Notes under the pieces: model-generated
The model's database searches: none
Told to the model about the DNA's origin: nothing
The model's input: only the letters and a program-made list of their open reading frames with translations
Assembly (NCBI GenBank): GCA_001414485.1
Contig: LLEY01000016.1
Location: forward strand, 372,001-436,000
DNA length: 64,000 nt
Origin: Calycina herbarum
Taxonomy: Eukaryota; Ascomycota; Leotiomycetes; Helotiales; Pezizellaceae
Reading direction: 5' to 3'
Shown here: positions 1 to 13,700 of the stretch, in pieces
How positions within the stretch are numbered: the stretch's first letter is position 1
Layout of the letters: each line of letters starts with the position of its first letter
Translations under genes and position numbers: made by a program

Positions 1-228
1 GCGATATACTTAGAGAACGAAGGTTTTATATAAGACTAGTACGTCTACTATTAGATAGAAGCTTCGTACTTAACTTTAGTTATTAATCTTATTATCTTAT
101 TTAATATCTTTAATATAAGTAACAAGTTCACTTCTAAGTAAATAACCTAGCGTATCTATACTTCTTATCTATATACTAACCTTCGAGACTTAGTTACCTT
201 TGTTTAGTTTGTTTAAGTTTCGTTATAA
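1..228 (+). mobile_element. 3' part of a chromovirus LTR cut by the window edge
   Basis: The sequence matches the last half (R-U5) of the chromovirus LTRs at 10299-10762 and 23828-24266, including the shared words tataagactag and cttcgagactta and the terminal gttata at 223-228. It is strongly RIP-mutated. What follows at 229 does not match the internal start of the chromoviruses. This end is therefore either the 3' LTR of an element lying to the left or a solo LTR. The target duplication cannot be checked because the left end is outside the window. Confidence 0.8.
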
Positions 229-2938
229 AAGAAGAGCGAAGTAAATTTAGATAAAGAGAAAGAGCTAGATTAAAATTAGTAACTACTTTACTAAATCGAA
301 AGAGGTAGATAAAATACCTCGTAGAATTATTAAGTATAGTCTACTAAATAATTTAATATATCGTACTCGTTAGTATAAGAGGTTATTATTATTTACTTAT
401 AGAAAAGCGAATTCGAGATTTAATAGTTATTATTCTAGAATTTAATACTTAGCTTTAGAACCTCCTAGTTTCTCTAGAGAGTATCTAGTATAGTAAAAAT
501 AAGTATTATATATAATAGAAAAATAGATAAATTTTCACCGAAAGTATATACTATTATACCTAGAGTTATAGTTATTAAATTATATCTCTTTAAAGTTAAA
601 AGCTTAATCTTATAGTTGTTAATCTTACTAAAAAAATTACTAAACTCTCTTAGACCCTAGAATAAAGAAGTTAGCTAAGACAGAGGTTAAGAGCGTCTAA
701 GCTTAATTAGAAGAGTCTAAGTTTAATTAGAGTTAGTACGAGCAGAGAGTAGAGAGGTAGGTAGGTTAACGTTTTACCTAAGACTAAGAATTCTTTATAA
801 TAGAGTCTAAGGAACTAAGATAATTATAGACCAGCGCTATAATACTATATATCGGAGAGGATTTAGACAGAAGTCGGAGATAGAAAAGTTAGAATTCGGA
901 AGTCGATATCGTAGAAGATAGTAAGAACTTAGCTAAGAGGTTACTTATTCTTATCTTTTATTCTAATAGTGTACTTCTTTAATTTATATCTGATTTAAAT
1001 TAGACTTCTAGAATCTAGCTAGAAGATAAAAGAAAGTAAGAACTTCTTACTAAAGTAGAGAGTCGGAGATAGAGTATCAGCTAGTTAAATATTATTACTA
1101 ATAATTATTATCTAATACCTTGTTTTTCTACCGATTTAGAGTACTTTATAAGAACTTGGTTTTATCTTCTCTTTAAATAGTAGAAAAGGATTCGCGTTTA
1201 GATAGTAGAAGATTTAGAATTAAACTTAATTTAGCTAAAGTACTTAGTTTAGCGTTTTAGCGTCTTTTCTTATCTAAGGCTAGAAGATCTACTACTATTT
1301 TAACGAAGTTATAATTCTAATATCTCTTAAGTATAGTAGCTAAGTTTTATAGCTATAGTATAATCTTTTCTTATATATAGAAGAATCGTTCTAACTCTAG
1401 TATCTCTCTAAGTATAGCTATACTTGAAAAGCGATCTCTAAAGTTAGTAAACGTTTCTCTAGTATAATCCTTTCTACCTATCTATAAGGCCTAGAAGGCG
1501 TTCTATATATCCTCTGTCTTATATCTAGTTAAGAAATATAAATCTAAAAGTTTAATTATATCTTAATAATTATAGAAAGTAATATAAATCGACTTAGACT
1601 TATATCTAAGCTTAAGATAGTTCTTAGTAAGTCTAGTAGTTATTTATTATATAAGAGCTTTTTAAGTCAGACTTATATTATAATAATCAGCGGTTACTAG
1701 GAGTCTATTATATACTAATATCTTCTATTATTAGTAGGTAGATAAGGTACTATTATTTAAGAGTTTAATCCTTTCTATAATCTTACTTTTAGTAGTTTAG
1801 AGTAGAAGAGAATTTAGAGTGCCTTCGAAAGCTAGGAGAGTAGTCTACTATCGAGGGAACGTATTAGAGATAGTAGTATCTCTTAAGCGAAAAGAGTCTT
1901 ATATAGTACTTAGAAGCGAAAAAGGCTCGAGATTAACTCGGGGTAGATTCGTAGAGATAAGTTAGAGTTTACTTATTATTCTTTCTAACTAGGCGAATTA
2001 ATTATTATTTCTTTAAAGTCTTTCTTCTAAGTCTTATACTATACCTCGTATCTCGTCTATATTAGAAAAGTCTTAGTTATCTTTAGAGTTTTAAGTAGGT
2101 TACTTTTCTTTCTAGAATCTTTTATTTTTAGACGTATAAGTATAGTTCGTAGACCTTTTAGAAGAGAGTCTACTATTCTTAGTAGGTTATTACTTAACGC
2201 TTTTAAGAAGCGGAGTATTAGAATTCGATATATTATATATTAATTTGAAAAAGAGAGAGGTTAAGAGGTAGATTTAGAAGTCTTCTAAGTAACTATATAT
2301 CGCGACTATCTATATCTTATATAGTAATCCCTATATAGAGAGAGTTATTAGAAGTCTCAGGAATCCTTAGCGTCTTCTACTTCTATTAACGTAGAGCCGC
2401 CTACGATTTTACTAGCTAACTGTTCAGATATCAAACCTCGGTGTTACTAGCTATCTAGGTAGTTTCTAATTACCTAGCTATTTAAGTTTGTCGATATACT
2501 AATCCGAATCTAGGCTAAATCGAATTCGAAGCAGGTACGCCGGCGCGCTCGAGTAAGATATTATAATAGGCTATTCTTAGTAGAGTCGAATTTAGTCTTT
2601 TAATATAATAGTACGAAACGAATACTACTATAAAAGAGGTATATAGAAGTACGTTTAATAGAATAACATATCTGAATACTAGGTTCTAATACGAAGGAAA
2701 AGACTAAATTAGTCCTTTTGTTAAGAGAGAGTAAGAGTATCTATATATAAGAGAGCTAGATAATAATAAAAGTCTATACTAATCTAGTTCTAATAATCTC
2801 GAAACTAAAACTATACTATAATCCTATTCCGTGCTCTCGGTATCTACCGTTCTATAACTATCTATGTTATACTATACTCGGCACGTATTCTTAGCTATTC
2901 TAATAGCTCGGTAATTCTATTAATAGCTAGCTATTATA
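229..2938 (-). mobile_element. Degenerate LTR retrotransposon remnant, gag side
   Basis: From about 850 to 2603 this is a minus-strand copy of the gag-side interior of the element at 37177-39776. The match includes the stretch around 1250-1600 that corresponds to 38500-38820. From 2604 it runs into an LTR that starts like the others of this family (tataatagtacgaaac) and ends near 2938 with a similar terminal block. This LTR is about 335 bp, against 274-284 bp elsewhere, and its middle part diverges after about 2720. Similarity to the gag-only element stops near 850. The left LTR is not in the window. No reading frame survives. Confidence 0.7.
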
Positions 2939-3061
2939 ATTATTTACTTCTAATATAAATAAACTATTATTCTAGTATAGCTTTTCTATTATAATTTAAA
3001 GTAGAGTATAAAACGCTTATATTTCTATAGTAGAATAAGCCTAGGTTAAGTACTTATCTAA
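2939..3061. other. AT-rich RIP-mutated spacer
   Basis: Short TA-rich stretch between two LTR elements. It ends with the target-site copy TCTAA at 3057-3061. I see no coding or RNA signal. Confidence 0.6.
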
Positions 3062-3335
3062 TATAACAGTACGAAACGGATACTACTACAAAAGAGGTAT
3101 ATAGAAGTACGTTCGATAGAATAACATATCCGAATACTAGGCTCTGATACGAAGGAAAAGACTAAATTAGTCTTTCCCGATAGAGAGGAGGCAGCTATTT
3201 ATAAGAGGTTCGGATAATAGTAAGTCTAGAAGCTATCTGGCTTTTCTAAAACCTGAAACAACATCTATATCGTATCCTATTCGGCACGTAGACTCGGCAA
3301 TTCCAATTCTGATCATTCTTAATAGTTCTATTATA
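3062..3335 (-). repeat. 3' LTR of the gypsy element (274 bp)
   Basis: It pairs with 17306-17579. Both have the same length and the same 10-bp deletion near one end relative to the 284-bp LTRs at 37177 and 39493, which ties these two copies to one element. Differences between the pair are transitions. Confidence 0.88.
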
Positions 3336-3839
3336 TCCCTCCTCCTTGAAAAAGACTCGTCTTCGAGGCTTCGTATTATCGGTGCGGTATCGGTACGATA
3401 TCGGTGGGCGGTGTCTGCAGACGGTAGTATTATAGTTTGTAGTTTAAATTATAGTTTATTAGTCGTCTTTTGTATAATAATAGTGACAAACGAAAAAAGA
3501 GATCTAATTAGCTATCGGGTAGGAGTCGGTAGGCTATAGTAGTATTTACGACTTATTTGCTATTGTCGTTTATAATAATAGTAATAAATAATAATCGTAA
3601 CACGCTAGCTATTATTGTCAGTTGTATATTAGCAGCTAACTCGCCCTTGATTCTGATTTCTTTTCCTCTTTCCTTTCTAATAAATAATAATAAATTAAAT
3701 CGTAAGAATACCTTCTAATCAGGTATATCTTCCTATACTGACGTCTTTAGACATATAAACATATAACACATATACACCTACAACGTAAGTCTTCATATTC
3801 AGAGTCGGGGCTAATTCGGAGTACTAATTAGTTTATATA

Positions 3840-4434
3840 GTATAATACTTCTTCCTTGCCTTGCTAGTGCTCTTCTGGATGCCCACCGTGTCTGCTGTGT
3901 TCGGTGCCTTCGAGCAAAAGCTAGAGACGGGGAGCACAAGTGTGTCTTCGTAAAAGACACATCTAAGAAGTGCGAGTATTACGTTAGGCAGAACGCTGTT
4001 TATGTCCTGGTAAGCAGTCTTGAGTCCGAACCAAGTCTGAACTTATACTGACCATCGTAGTTGCCCTGGTTTGTGGAGAAGGAGTTTGCTATCTTACAGC
4101 TCTTAGAAAGCCTGGTTGCGATTAAGAAAGCCGCTAAGGCTATTGATAAGATTATAGTCGTTGCTACTGCGGAGGCACCTAAGACTATGACGGAGTTATA
4201 GTACTCGCTCCTTAAGGAGACTCGGGCGCTTCACGTCGAGGTTGCTGTAAGTATTCCTTCCTTAGTCGGTGCGGTTACGGAGGTGATTTTAGACTAACAT
4301 TCTAACAGGCCGGTAATACCTTGTAGGTCCAGATTCGGGACCTCTTCGAAGCCCATCTGAAGAGCTTGCGGGTCGCGGGTGGTCGTCAGAGCAAGAAGCG
4401 TAAGCACGCGGAGGTAGAGGGGGTTGAGCTTTAG
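3840..4434 (+). pseudogene. Antisense intron-containing accessory gene in the gypsy element
   Basis: This gene runs opposite to the host element, between the end of pol and the 3' LTR. Three open exons can be read: about 3840-4009, 4061-4246 and 4309-4434. They are separated by GT-AG introns of 51 bp (4010-4060, gtaagc..cgtag) and 62 bp (4247-4308, gtaagt..aacag, with a ctaac branch site). Exon phases match (62 and 42 codons for the last two). The N-terminal part has a cysteine cluster: CVRC, then single Cys at spacings of about 13 and 9, with two later positions now Tyr. A helical, charged middle and a basic end (SKKRKHAE) follow. Two in-frame TAG codons sit where CAG is expected, a RIP-like change. 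No ATG is seen; an ATA near 3845 may be the lost start. GC is visibly higher than in the surrounding pol. The exact product is unknown; a DNA- or RNA-binding accessory protein is only an inference. Confidence 0.65.
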
Positions 4435-4479
4435 ATCCTATTCAGTAGCGACTTAGTGTTGTCTTCTTATTCTTCCACT

Positions 4480-7400
4480 TTGTCGATTTTAAGTTACTTA
4501 GGGGTGACTAGGATCAGTAGTATTCTTAAGAGTTGTTTAGTTAAATAATAAACTCTTTACTTATCCTTATCTGTTTCCTATATACGTATCTATTCAGAGA
4601 GGAGTTAGGGTAGTCCCGGTTACTCTAGGTATTTAACGTAGAAGTCCCTTAATCAATATAGTAAACCTTAAAAATTGTCGGCAGGATACTAAGTAGGGTC
4701 CGAATCGTAGCTAACCTATTTTACTTAATACTATAGTTGTCTCCTGAAAAGTCTACTAGCGAGAATCTCTTAAACTTCCTATTCTTATATACCCTGAATA
4801 ATCTCTAGAGGTGGCTCTAGAGCTTCCTATCCAGGTAGGGGGGTATTCGGGTTCTTAGACAGTATGTCTATAGTAAAAACATTATAAATGAATAATCCTT
4901 CTAGGAGCTTTAACTTATAAGAGTGTTCTATACGTTCTAGTATTTTAAAGAGTCCTATCTACTACTTAGCTAGCTTTCGGCTAGGTCGATTTATCTTAAG
5001 GTTCCTTATTAATAAGTAGACTTTATTACTAATATCCTAGTCGATAGCTCTTTAGTATTAATTTATATTATCTTATATTCTCTACTAGGCTTCGGTTATA
5101 TTATCTTTAGCTACGTTCTAGGCCGAGTATATACGTCGGGCTATTTTAGCTACCTTATTATAATTTAATCGTTCCTAGGGAATAGAAGTCTTTAGAGTAT
5201 TCCAGTTCTACGAGGTTCTTAAATCGAGTCTGAACTTAAGCTAATAAGAGGTTATACCGATCGAGGAGTATAGAAGAGTTATTTATACTCGGTCTATTAG
5301 AGGGATTAACTCGCTCTAATTATCCTAGTAGTAGGTTACGAAAGGCCTTAGCCTCTAATCGATATATCAGTTTATAATCTCTATCTAACTATCTATTTAT
5401 TTATAGTAAGCTATAGAGAGCTTAAGCTTAACACCGATAATACGACAGAATTCCGTCTAAAAAAGCCGAGACGAATTAAGGTCCTCTATTAGATATAATC
5501 GATTTAAGACAGTGTCTAAAACGATAGATCTATTATATAAAAAGTTAAGCTAATCCTCTAGCGTCGGTCGTAGAATAGTAGGGAATAGACACCGAGTCCT
5601 TTCTAAAGCGGTCGATAAATACTAGTATAGTATTATATCCGTATTTGTCTTTTAAAAAGGACTTAAAATCTATATATAAATGCTATATCAGGTAATCGAG
5701 AACTAGTAGTAGGTGAAGAAACCCTTGCTATTTAGTCTGTCGAGGATAAGAGTATCTATACGCTTAGTAGTTAGCTACGTATACTTTATAGTCTAAACCT
5801 ATGCTAATCTAGTAGTAGGTAGGAGCTAATAACTAGTATATCTTTCAGGTACTTAGGTAAGTACTAGATACTTAGTCGTAGACTTCTCAGATCAGATTTA
5901 TATAGAGTTCGGTGTTTCTTTAGATATAAAGCCGTCCTCTAAATAGGAGTAAATTGTCTAGTAAGATAGTATAACCGTTCTTAAGCTAGCTACGCTCTTC
6001 TTAGAAGGATTATATATTATCTGCCTTTAGCCTCTAAATTAGGTCCGACCTATATTCTAGTATAATATCTAGCTAAATCGTACTAATAGATGTTGCTTAT
6101 TTTTGTAAAAAGGTCTAAGCAAGGTCGGCGTTGATTTAAGAGTCTAATCTAATAGGTCTAAAAAGAGTACGCGAGCGGCTATCTAACTTAACTTAATCCT
6201 GTATTTTAATATCTTACTCGTGTCTAGTTAAGATATCCGCCTTTTGATTTACTATTCTAGACGTGAATCGGATCTAGAAATTAAAGTCAGATAGGAATTC
6301 TATCTATTATACTTACTTAGCCGTAAGTAGCTTAGTTATTATAAAGTATTCTAAGGATCTATAGTCTAAGTATACGTTGATACGGCTCTGGTACGACATA
6401 AGTTTAGACTACTATTTCTTAAATACTTCGATAATTATAAATAATTCCTTATCGTAGATTTCCTAATTCGCTTCGTAGCTGACTAGGATATAAGAGTAAA
6501 AACCTATAAGATACTACCGATTACTATATTATTAGAAGAATATACCTGCTATTACTCTATTAGAAGAGTCTATCTCTAGCTTTGTATTAAGTTCGAGGTC
6601 GAAGTAGTATAAAGCTTGAACTAAGAGTAGCTAGGTCTATAATTCTTTAAAGGCTTTCTCGTATTCGAGTGTCTACTAAAACAGCTCTAAAGAGCGTGTT
6701 ATAGTAGTTAGAGGTTTTACGATTTTACTAAAGTTCTTAATAAATTATCTATAGAAACTATAAAAGCCTAGGTAGGATTTTATACCTGTTATAGTACTAG
6801 GTTAGGCCTAGTTATATAGAGGTTCTACTTTCTTAGGGTCTACTTCGAGTCCTTTCGTAGTTAATATATAACTGAGATATTTAACTTAGGTAATACTAAA
6901 TTCGCTTTTCTTAATATCTACTTAGAGTCCTACTTCTCGGAGCCGATTTAGAACCTTTCTAACTTGTTCCTTATATTCTTTAATACTATCTAAATAAATT
7001 AATATATTATCTAGGTAAGCGATATAGAAGTTATCTAGATATTCGATTAAGACGTTGTTTATATAACGTTAGGAGGTAGTAGGTCTATTATAGAGTCTAA
7101 AAGGAAGGACCTTATATTTATATATTCTATACCTAGTCTTAAACGTAGTTATCTCTTCCGAGTCGAGGTCTATTTAGATATAGTAGAAGGCTTATTATAT
7201 ATCTAACTTAGTAAAGATCTTAGCTTTCCTTATTCTTAAAAGGAGTTCGTTAATACGAGGAATCGAGTAGAGGTTGTTTTAGGTAAGAGTATTAAGCTTC
7301 TAATAATCGATATAGAACCGTAGCTTATTACTATTAGGCTTTTTAACGAAGAGTACTAGTAAGGCGAAAGGACTATTACTATTAATAATAAATCCTTTAT

Positions 7401-9900
7401 TTAAATTATTAATAAAGTACTCTTTCGTCGCTTATAGTTCTACGATTAACTATTAATATAGCGAGGAGTAGAAGGTAGGAAGTGGTTTATTTAAGGTAAT
7501 TTTATAATTATATTTATAGTAAGAAGGAAGTTTATCTAAGACTGCCTTTGAGAATATATCTTAGTATAAGAAATAATATTTAGAGAGTCGGGACTGTATT
7601 AGATCTATAGTCTTAGCGTCGTCTATAGGTAGAGCTAACTTCTCTTTAATAATCTAATCTAATTCGTAGATACTAGTTATAAAGAACTCGGTAGTAGGTT
7701 GTTTTATATTAAAATATAAAGCATTTATACTTATCTCGCTAATAAATAAGTATATAGTCTAATCTGTCTAGGCTATACTTATAGGTTAGAGAGGATTTAG
7801 ACTAGAGTTAGAGGTAGAAAGGTTAGGAGTTAGAGTCGTAGATAACAGTAATAACTTAGCTAAGAGTTTACTCTTCTTCTATCGTTTTTCGTCTTAATAG
7901 AGAGCGTGATTCTTTTAATTCGTATCTAACTATATATTTAAATAAGGCTTCTAGATCTGGCTAGAAGTTAAAGAAAGTAAGATCTCTTTTCTAAAGTAAG
8001 GAGTTAGTAGGGTTTCAGCTAGCTAAATAAGTTGATTCCTAGTAGGGTTAAGGAGAATTTTAAAGTGTTTTAACTATTTGTTTCTAATAATTAAGTCTTA
8101 TTATCTGAGATTTAGAACAATAAAGAGGCAGTTACAGATACGACGTCTATCTAGGTTTAGATATAGCTGTATAAACCGCGTTACCTTACTCTTAATACTA
8201 CTGTTGTATCTACGAACAGGTACTAAGTATAGTAAATTTTAAATCTATAATCCTAGTGATTAGGCTAGTTATAAGGCTAAAGGTTAATTTAAGAATAGAA
8301 AACCGTTTACTTCTATATCTATTAAAGCTTGTAACTTAATACTATATCTGTATATACTAAGAGTTATATCTATAAGGAATTAGTTTCCTTCTATAAGGCT
8401 AGAAAGATTAAGGTTTAATAGGTTATATTTATATAGGCCTAGGAAAGAGTCTTTATCTAGGCCGCCTCGTTTTCTCTCTAATCTAGGTCTAAATCGGGGT
8501 ACTCTACGGAGACTTGTATATTATCTTCGTCTACTTCCTAGACTATCTCTTTAATACTAGGTAGCTAAGAGTAATCGGGTTTATAATATCTAGGCTTACC
8601 GTAGTAGTAACACGTTATACTAGCTAGGACTCGATCTGTAGTCTTTTAGCGTTTAAGAGTCGTAGTAGGTTTGAAAGTTTAGAAAGTAGTCTAAACAGTA
8701 GAGAAGGATCCTTGTACAGGTAGAGAGGGTTTCGGTGTTATACTAGATAAGAGTTAAAAGGCAGTCCTTTTAACCGAAGTGGTTGTACCAACTAGCTTAG
8801 TTATATTAGCTATATATAACTTAGCGTTTTAGCGTTTTTCCTTATCTAAGGCTAGAAGATCTACTACTATTTCAACGAAGTTATAGTTCTAACGTCTCTT
8901 AAGTATAGCAGCTAAGTTTCGTAGCTATAGTATAATCTTTTCCTATATATAGAAGAACTGTTCTAACTCTAGTATCTCTCTAAGTATAGCTATACTTAAA
9001 AAGCGACCTCTGAAGTTAGTAAACGTTTCTCTAGTATAATCCTTTCTATCTATCTACAAGGCCTAGAAAGCGTTCCGTATATTCTCTGTCTTATATCTAG
9101 TTAAGAAATATAAATCTAAAAGTTTAATTATATCTTAATAATCGTAGAAAGTAATATAAATCGATTTAGACTTATATCTAGGCTTAAGGTAGTTCCTGGC
9201 GAGTCTAGTAGTTATTACTTATATAAGAGCCTTTTAAGTCAGGCTAATATTATAATAATCGGTATTTACTAGTAGTCTATTATATACCGATATCTTCTAT
9301 TATCGGTATATAAGTGATATACTATTATCTAAGAGTTTAATCTTTTCTATAATCTTACTTTTCACGGGTTAGATAGGATTTAGACTATCTTCAGAGTCGA
9401 GTAGAGTAGTCTGCCGTCGAGGGAAGGTATTAGAGGCAGGATCTCTTAAGTGAAAGAGGTCTAGTATAGGACTTAGAAGAGAAGGAGGGTCGTTCTCGGA
9501 TCGGGATCGTTAAGATTAAGAGTCTCTAATTTAATTCCTAAGTTCGCTTATAATTGATTCTAACTATATAAACCGATCGTTATTATCTTAAAGTTTTTCT
9601 TCTAAGCCTTATACTACGCCCTATATCTCGTCCGTATTAGAAAAGTCTCGGTTGTCTTTAGAGTTTCGAGTAGGTTGCTTTCCTTTCTAGGATCTTTTGT
9701 TTTTAGATATACGAGTACGGTTCGTAGACCTTTCGGAGAGAGGTCTACTAGCTTCCCTAGTAGGTTGCTTAACGCTCTTAAGCGGAGCTTTAGAGAGACC
9801 TAGGGTCTCTCCTTATTCTAGTATATCGTATACCGTTTAGAGGGGTTAAGAGGTAGATTCGGGAGCTTTCTAAGTAACTGTATATCGTCGACTATCTATA
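4480..9900 (-). pseudogene. RIP-inactivated gag-pol of the gypsy element
   Basis: Reading the minus strand from 9900 to 4480 gives gag (about 9.4-8.6 kb) and a zinc knuckle at 8612-8571. Only the first Cys of the knuckle survives; the later Cys and His positions read Tyr. Reverse transcriptase follows, with the catalytic stretch read as YLDNIL at about 7017-6997 (family norm YLDD, the second Asp being lost by a G-to-A change). RNase H lies around 6.6-6.3 kb and integrase around 6.0-5.0 kb. Stops, almost all TAG and TAA, are scattered throughout. No functional protein can be made. Confidence 0.75.
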
Positions 9901-10298
9901 TCTTATATAGTAATCCCTATATAGAGAGGGTTATTAGAAGTCTTAGAAGTACTTAGCGTAGTCTACTTCTATTAACGTTGTAACAAACCTAATCTACTAG
10001 CCCTCTAGTAGTTATCCTTACCTATAGTATATATAGGTGTAGCGGATAATTAGAGAAGTAAGAGGTGGTTTAATTAAAGATCTAAAGCTATAGAAGAGAA
10101 GAGAAGGAAAGAGGAGACTTCTAGAGGTCCTATAATATAGAGATAGCTAAGGAATCGATAAGTTATAGGAATGTCGATCCGTTTGTAGAAATGGTTCCTA
10201 GCCTAGGTAGGAATGGTTCTAGGCCAGGCTAGGAATAGCAGGCTTTGCGAACGCCGGCGAGCAGCCGTACGCGAGTCACGTGCTCGGCGGTGGCCAGG

Positions 10299-10762
10299 TG
10301 TTACGAATCACGGTATACGTGGTAAGTAGTCTAGACGGCGTTCTAACAGGACAAGGTATAATATCCGGGAAAGGAAAGTAACATAGGAGGAAATCAGTAA
10401 TACGGAAGAATATTAAGGATTTCAGGATCTTACTATTGTGGTAATGTTGGAAGTCACGTGGGGTCATGTAACGTGATCGCCTACATCGCTCTAATCGCCT
10501 TAATCGCGAGCGACGCGAGTAACGCGAGCAATATAAGCGACGTACGTAGGAAACAAAGGTTCTATATAAGACTAGCACGTCTACTATTAGAGAGGAGCTT
10601 CGTACTTAACTTTAGTTATTAATCTTATTATCTTATTTAACATCTTTAATATAAGTAACGAGTTTACTTCTAAGTAAGTAACCCGGCGTATTTATACTTC
10701 TTACTATATACTAACCTTCGAGACTTAGTTATCTTTATTTAGTTTATTTAAGTTTTGTTATA
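10299..10762 (+). repeat. 5' LTR of chromovirus copy 1 (464 bp)
   Basis: Paired with 16611-17074; differences are transitions. U3 carries CACGTGG near 10455-10461. A run of TCGC words (about 10477-10515) is followed by GCGA words (about 10510-10545), making an imperfect inverted array before the TATA-like tctatataag at 10560. Confidence 0.9.
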
Positions 10763-10795
10763 CTTTAAGCACTCTCTTAGAAGTAAGATCGCTAC

Positions 10796-13700
10796 TATGT
10801 TAGCAACCTCTTCTACTCCGAGAACCACCCTACCAAAACCGGCTATAGACCCCCTAGTTACACTAGTTACTACTCTTTAAGAGGAAGTAAAACTCCCTCT
10901 TCCAAAACCGTTTAATAGCTTGCCTAAGAAACTAGCTAAATTCTTAATAAAAGCTTCTCTTTACTTAAGTTTTTATTATACTTAGTTTAGAAGTAAAACT
11001 AACTAGGTTATATAGTTGTCTACCTGTCTTAAAAGGGTAGCTTATAACTAGTTAGAACTATACTTAGAAGATTACTAGGTAAATAAAACAGTTAAAAGAA
11101 AGGTCTCTCTTTAAATGTCTAAGAAGATAAGGGATTTGTTTAGAAATGTTTAAGGGTTTAGAGATAGAATTAATTAGGTTTTTAAGGACGTTAATATAAA
11201 GAAAAAGGTAGTTAGAGCTTTATATATACTTAAGTAAAAAGGGTTAGCTGCTAAGTATACCTTATAATTTTAATAGTACTCTATATAGATAGGATAGAAC
11301 GACGAAGCCTTACGTAAGCAATTCTATCGTAGACTTAAGGATAACGTGAAAGATAAACTCGTATAAGAGGATTTTCTAGATATATTAAATAAATTAATAA
11401 ATAATGTAATTAAGATTAATAACTATATCTATAAAAGGAATCTAGAGAAGAAAGGAAGTTATAGTTACCGATATAGAAAGGGTAGACGAAAAGATTATAG
11501 AGATCCTATGAAAATCAATGCTATATAGAAATCATAGGTTTTAGGGAAGGAATCTAAGAAAGAAAACTCTTAAAAGAGAGGATTATCTTAGAAAGAGCGA
11601 AATCGTTAATATAAGTAGAACTTATGTTATAACTATAGTCTTTCTAGCTATAGAGCAAATAAGTATAGTAAGAAGAAAGACTCTAAAGGGAAATAAGCTA
11701 ACGCTACTATCTAAAAAGAAGTAGCTTTATTAGAAAAAATCAAACTTATAGACAAAGAACTCGAGGCTAGAGGTTATAACACGTAAATTAAAACAGACGC
11801 TATAGATACAACAGCAGGCGCTATATACTTACAGCTAAATAAAGGAATTAAGACATAAGTTAGTAAGGTATAGAATACTAATAATAATAGAGATCTATTA
11901 CTTAAAGAATATTATAATACATAGTTAGAAATAGATTATAAATTACCTCTTTAAGTAGAATATAGATTACTACTATTAACAAGTTCGTTAAAGTTATTAG
12001 AATCGATATCTAACTCGTTAGAAGTAGATCTAGGAATATATAAACCTAAATAAGGTAAAATATAGGTATTTATTAGAACCTTTAAAAGAGGGAATAGATA
12101 GATATATATAGAAAACTAGAAACCTAATTTCTAAAGCCTATATTCTACTTAAGGAATTAACCCTACTATTTTAACTACTTATAAAATAGTTTAAAATAAA
12201 TAAGATAGAATAACTTTAGTAAGCCTTATTACTAGAAGGGAAACTATTAAATTTAAAGAACTTAGACTAAAACAAGTAGTATCTAGTAAGCTATCTAGCA
12301 CACCTAAGATAGGAGATATTTAGATAGTCGTAGACCTATAAGAGGAAACCAGCTTATAGCAATAGTAGGGTTCTAACAACTTTACTAGACGTCTTAAACC
12401 TAGTTTTTTAGGTATACTACCTAATAACAAGGAAGCTATACTAGAAATAGGAGGCTAGTATACTATAGTCGCTTTAATTAGGAAAGTTAGAGTAATATTT
12501 TAGGAATTAAGAAGTAGGAAATTATTTAGTATAATCTTCTAGGAGATAAACGAATACGATATAGATTAAGAAACGGAGTTAGTATAGAGAGAGCTTTACT
12601 AACTAATAATTAGAGAATTAAACGCTACCTCTAGAGAAAATCAACTTATAGTAATAGCGAAGATAAGAGGAAAGGAACTCTAAGTCTTAATTAATTTAGA
12701 AGTAATAGGTAATTTCCTTTCTCTAATAACTTAGAAGAAGCTAAACGTCCTAATTAAAGGTATAAGGCTATACTGCTTAGGAGTAGTTAATAGAATAGAC
12801 GTTATATATTAGGATAGAATTATTAACTAGTAAACTATTCTAATAGGTATTACTATTAAAAGATACTACTTAGATATGTAATTTAATATTATTAAAATAG
12901 GAAGTAAGGAAGTAATACTTAGTATACTATAGATTAAGAAACATAATCCGGATATTAATTAGAAGGCTTAAATAATAACCTTTAGTTAATATAATTATAT
13001 AGGCTTATAATTATAACTTTAAGACTAGAACAAGGTTAGCGCCACCTCTTTTAAGACGCTAGAACACCTAGTCTAGGGTCCTCTATAGGTTAGTAAGACA
13101 GCTGATAACGAAATACCTATATAGTATAGAGAATTTAAAACTTTATTCAAAAACCTAGAAGACTTATAAGCTTTACTAGAACATCGCTTATAAGATTATA
13201 AGATTAAATTAAAAAAGGATTATTACCTCTTAAAGTAAAAGCTTTAGTTATATAACTAGAAAAGCCTATAGAAGATAGAAAGTTATATAAAGGAAGGTAT
13301 TAAAAAGGGATATATTAGAAAATCTAAGTTACTAATTACCTTAAATATACTTATTATTAAAAAGAAAGACAATCTAGATAAGAGAGTATATATTAATTAC
13401 TAAGAAGTAAATCAAGCTATAGTTAAGGACGCTTATCTGCTACTACCTAGCTAATACTTATAGGATAAGTTAGGTAAGGTAGTACGATTTATAAAATTAG
13501 ATTAATAAAACGCTTATAGACTTATATAAATAAAAGTCAAAGACAAATAAAAGATAGCATTTACCTTACTATTAAACCTCTACAAATATATAGTTATACT
13601 ATTTAAACTCTATAATATACTAGCTATATATTAGAGATAAAACAATAACATTTTAGGAGATCTTCTAAAGGTAATAGTAATTTATTACCTAGATAATATC

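Noticed and set aside
10276..10578. 100-codon minus-strand frame
   Set aside because: Falls across the chromovirus 5' LTR, and its Arg-rich part is the GCGA array read in a chance frame.
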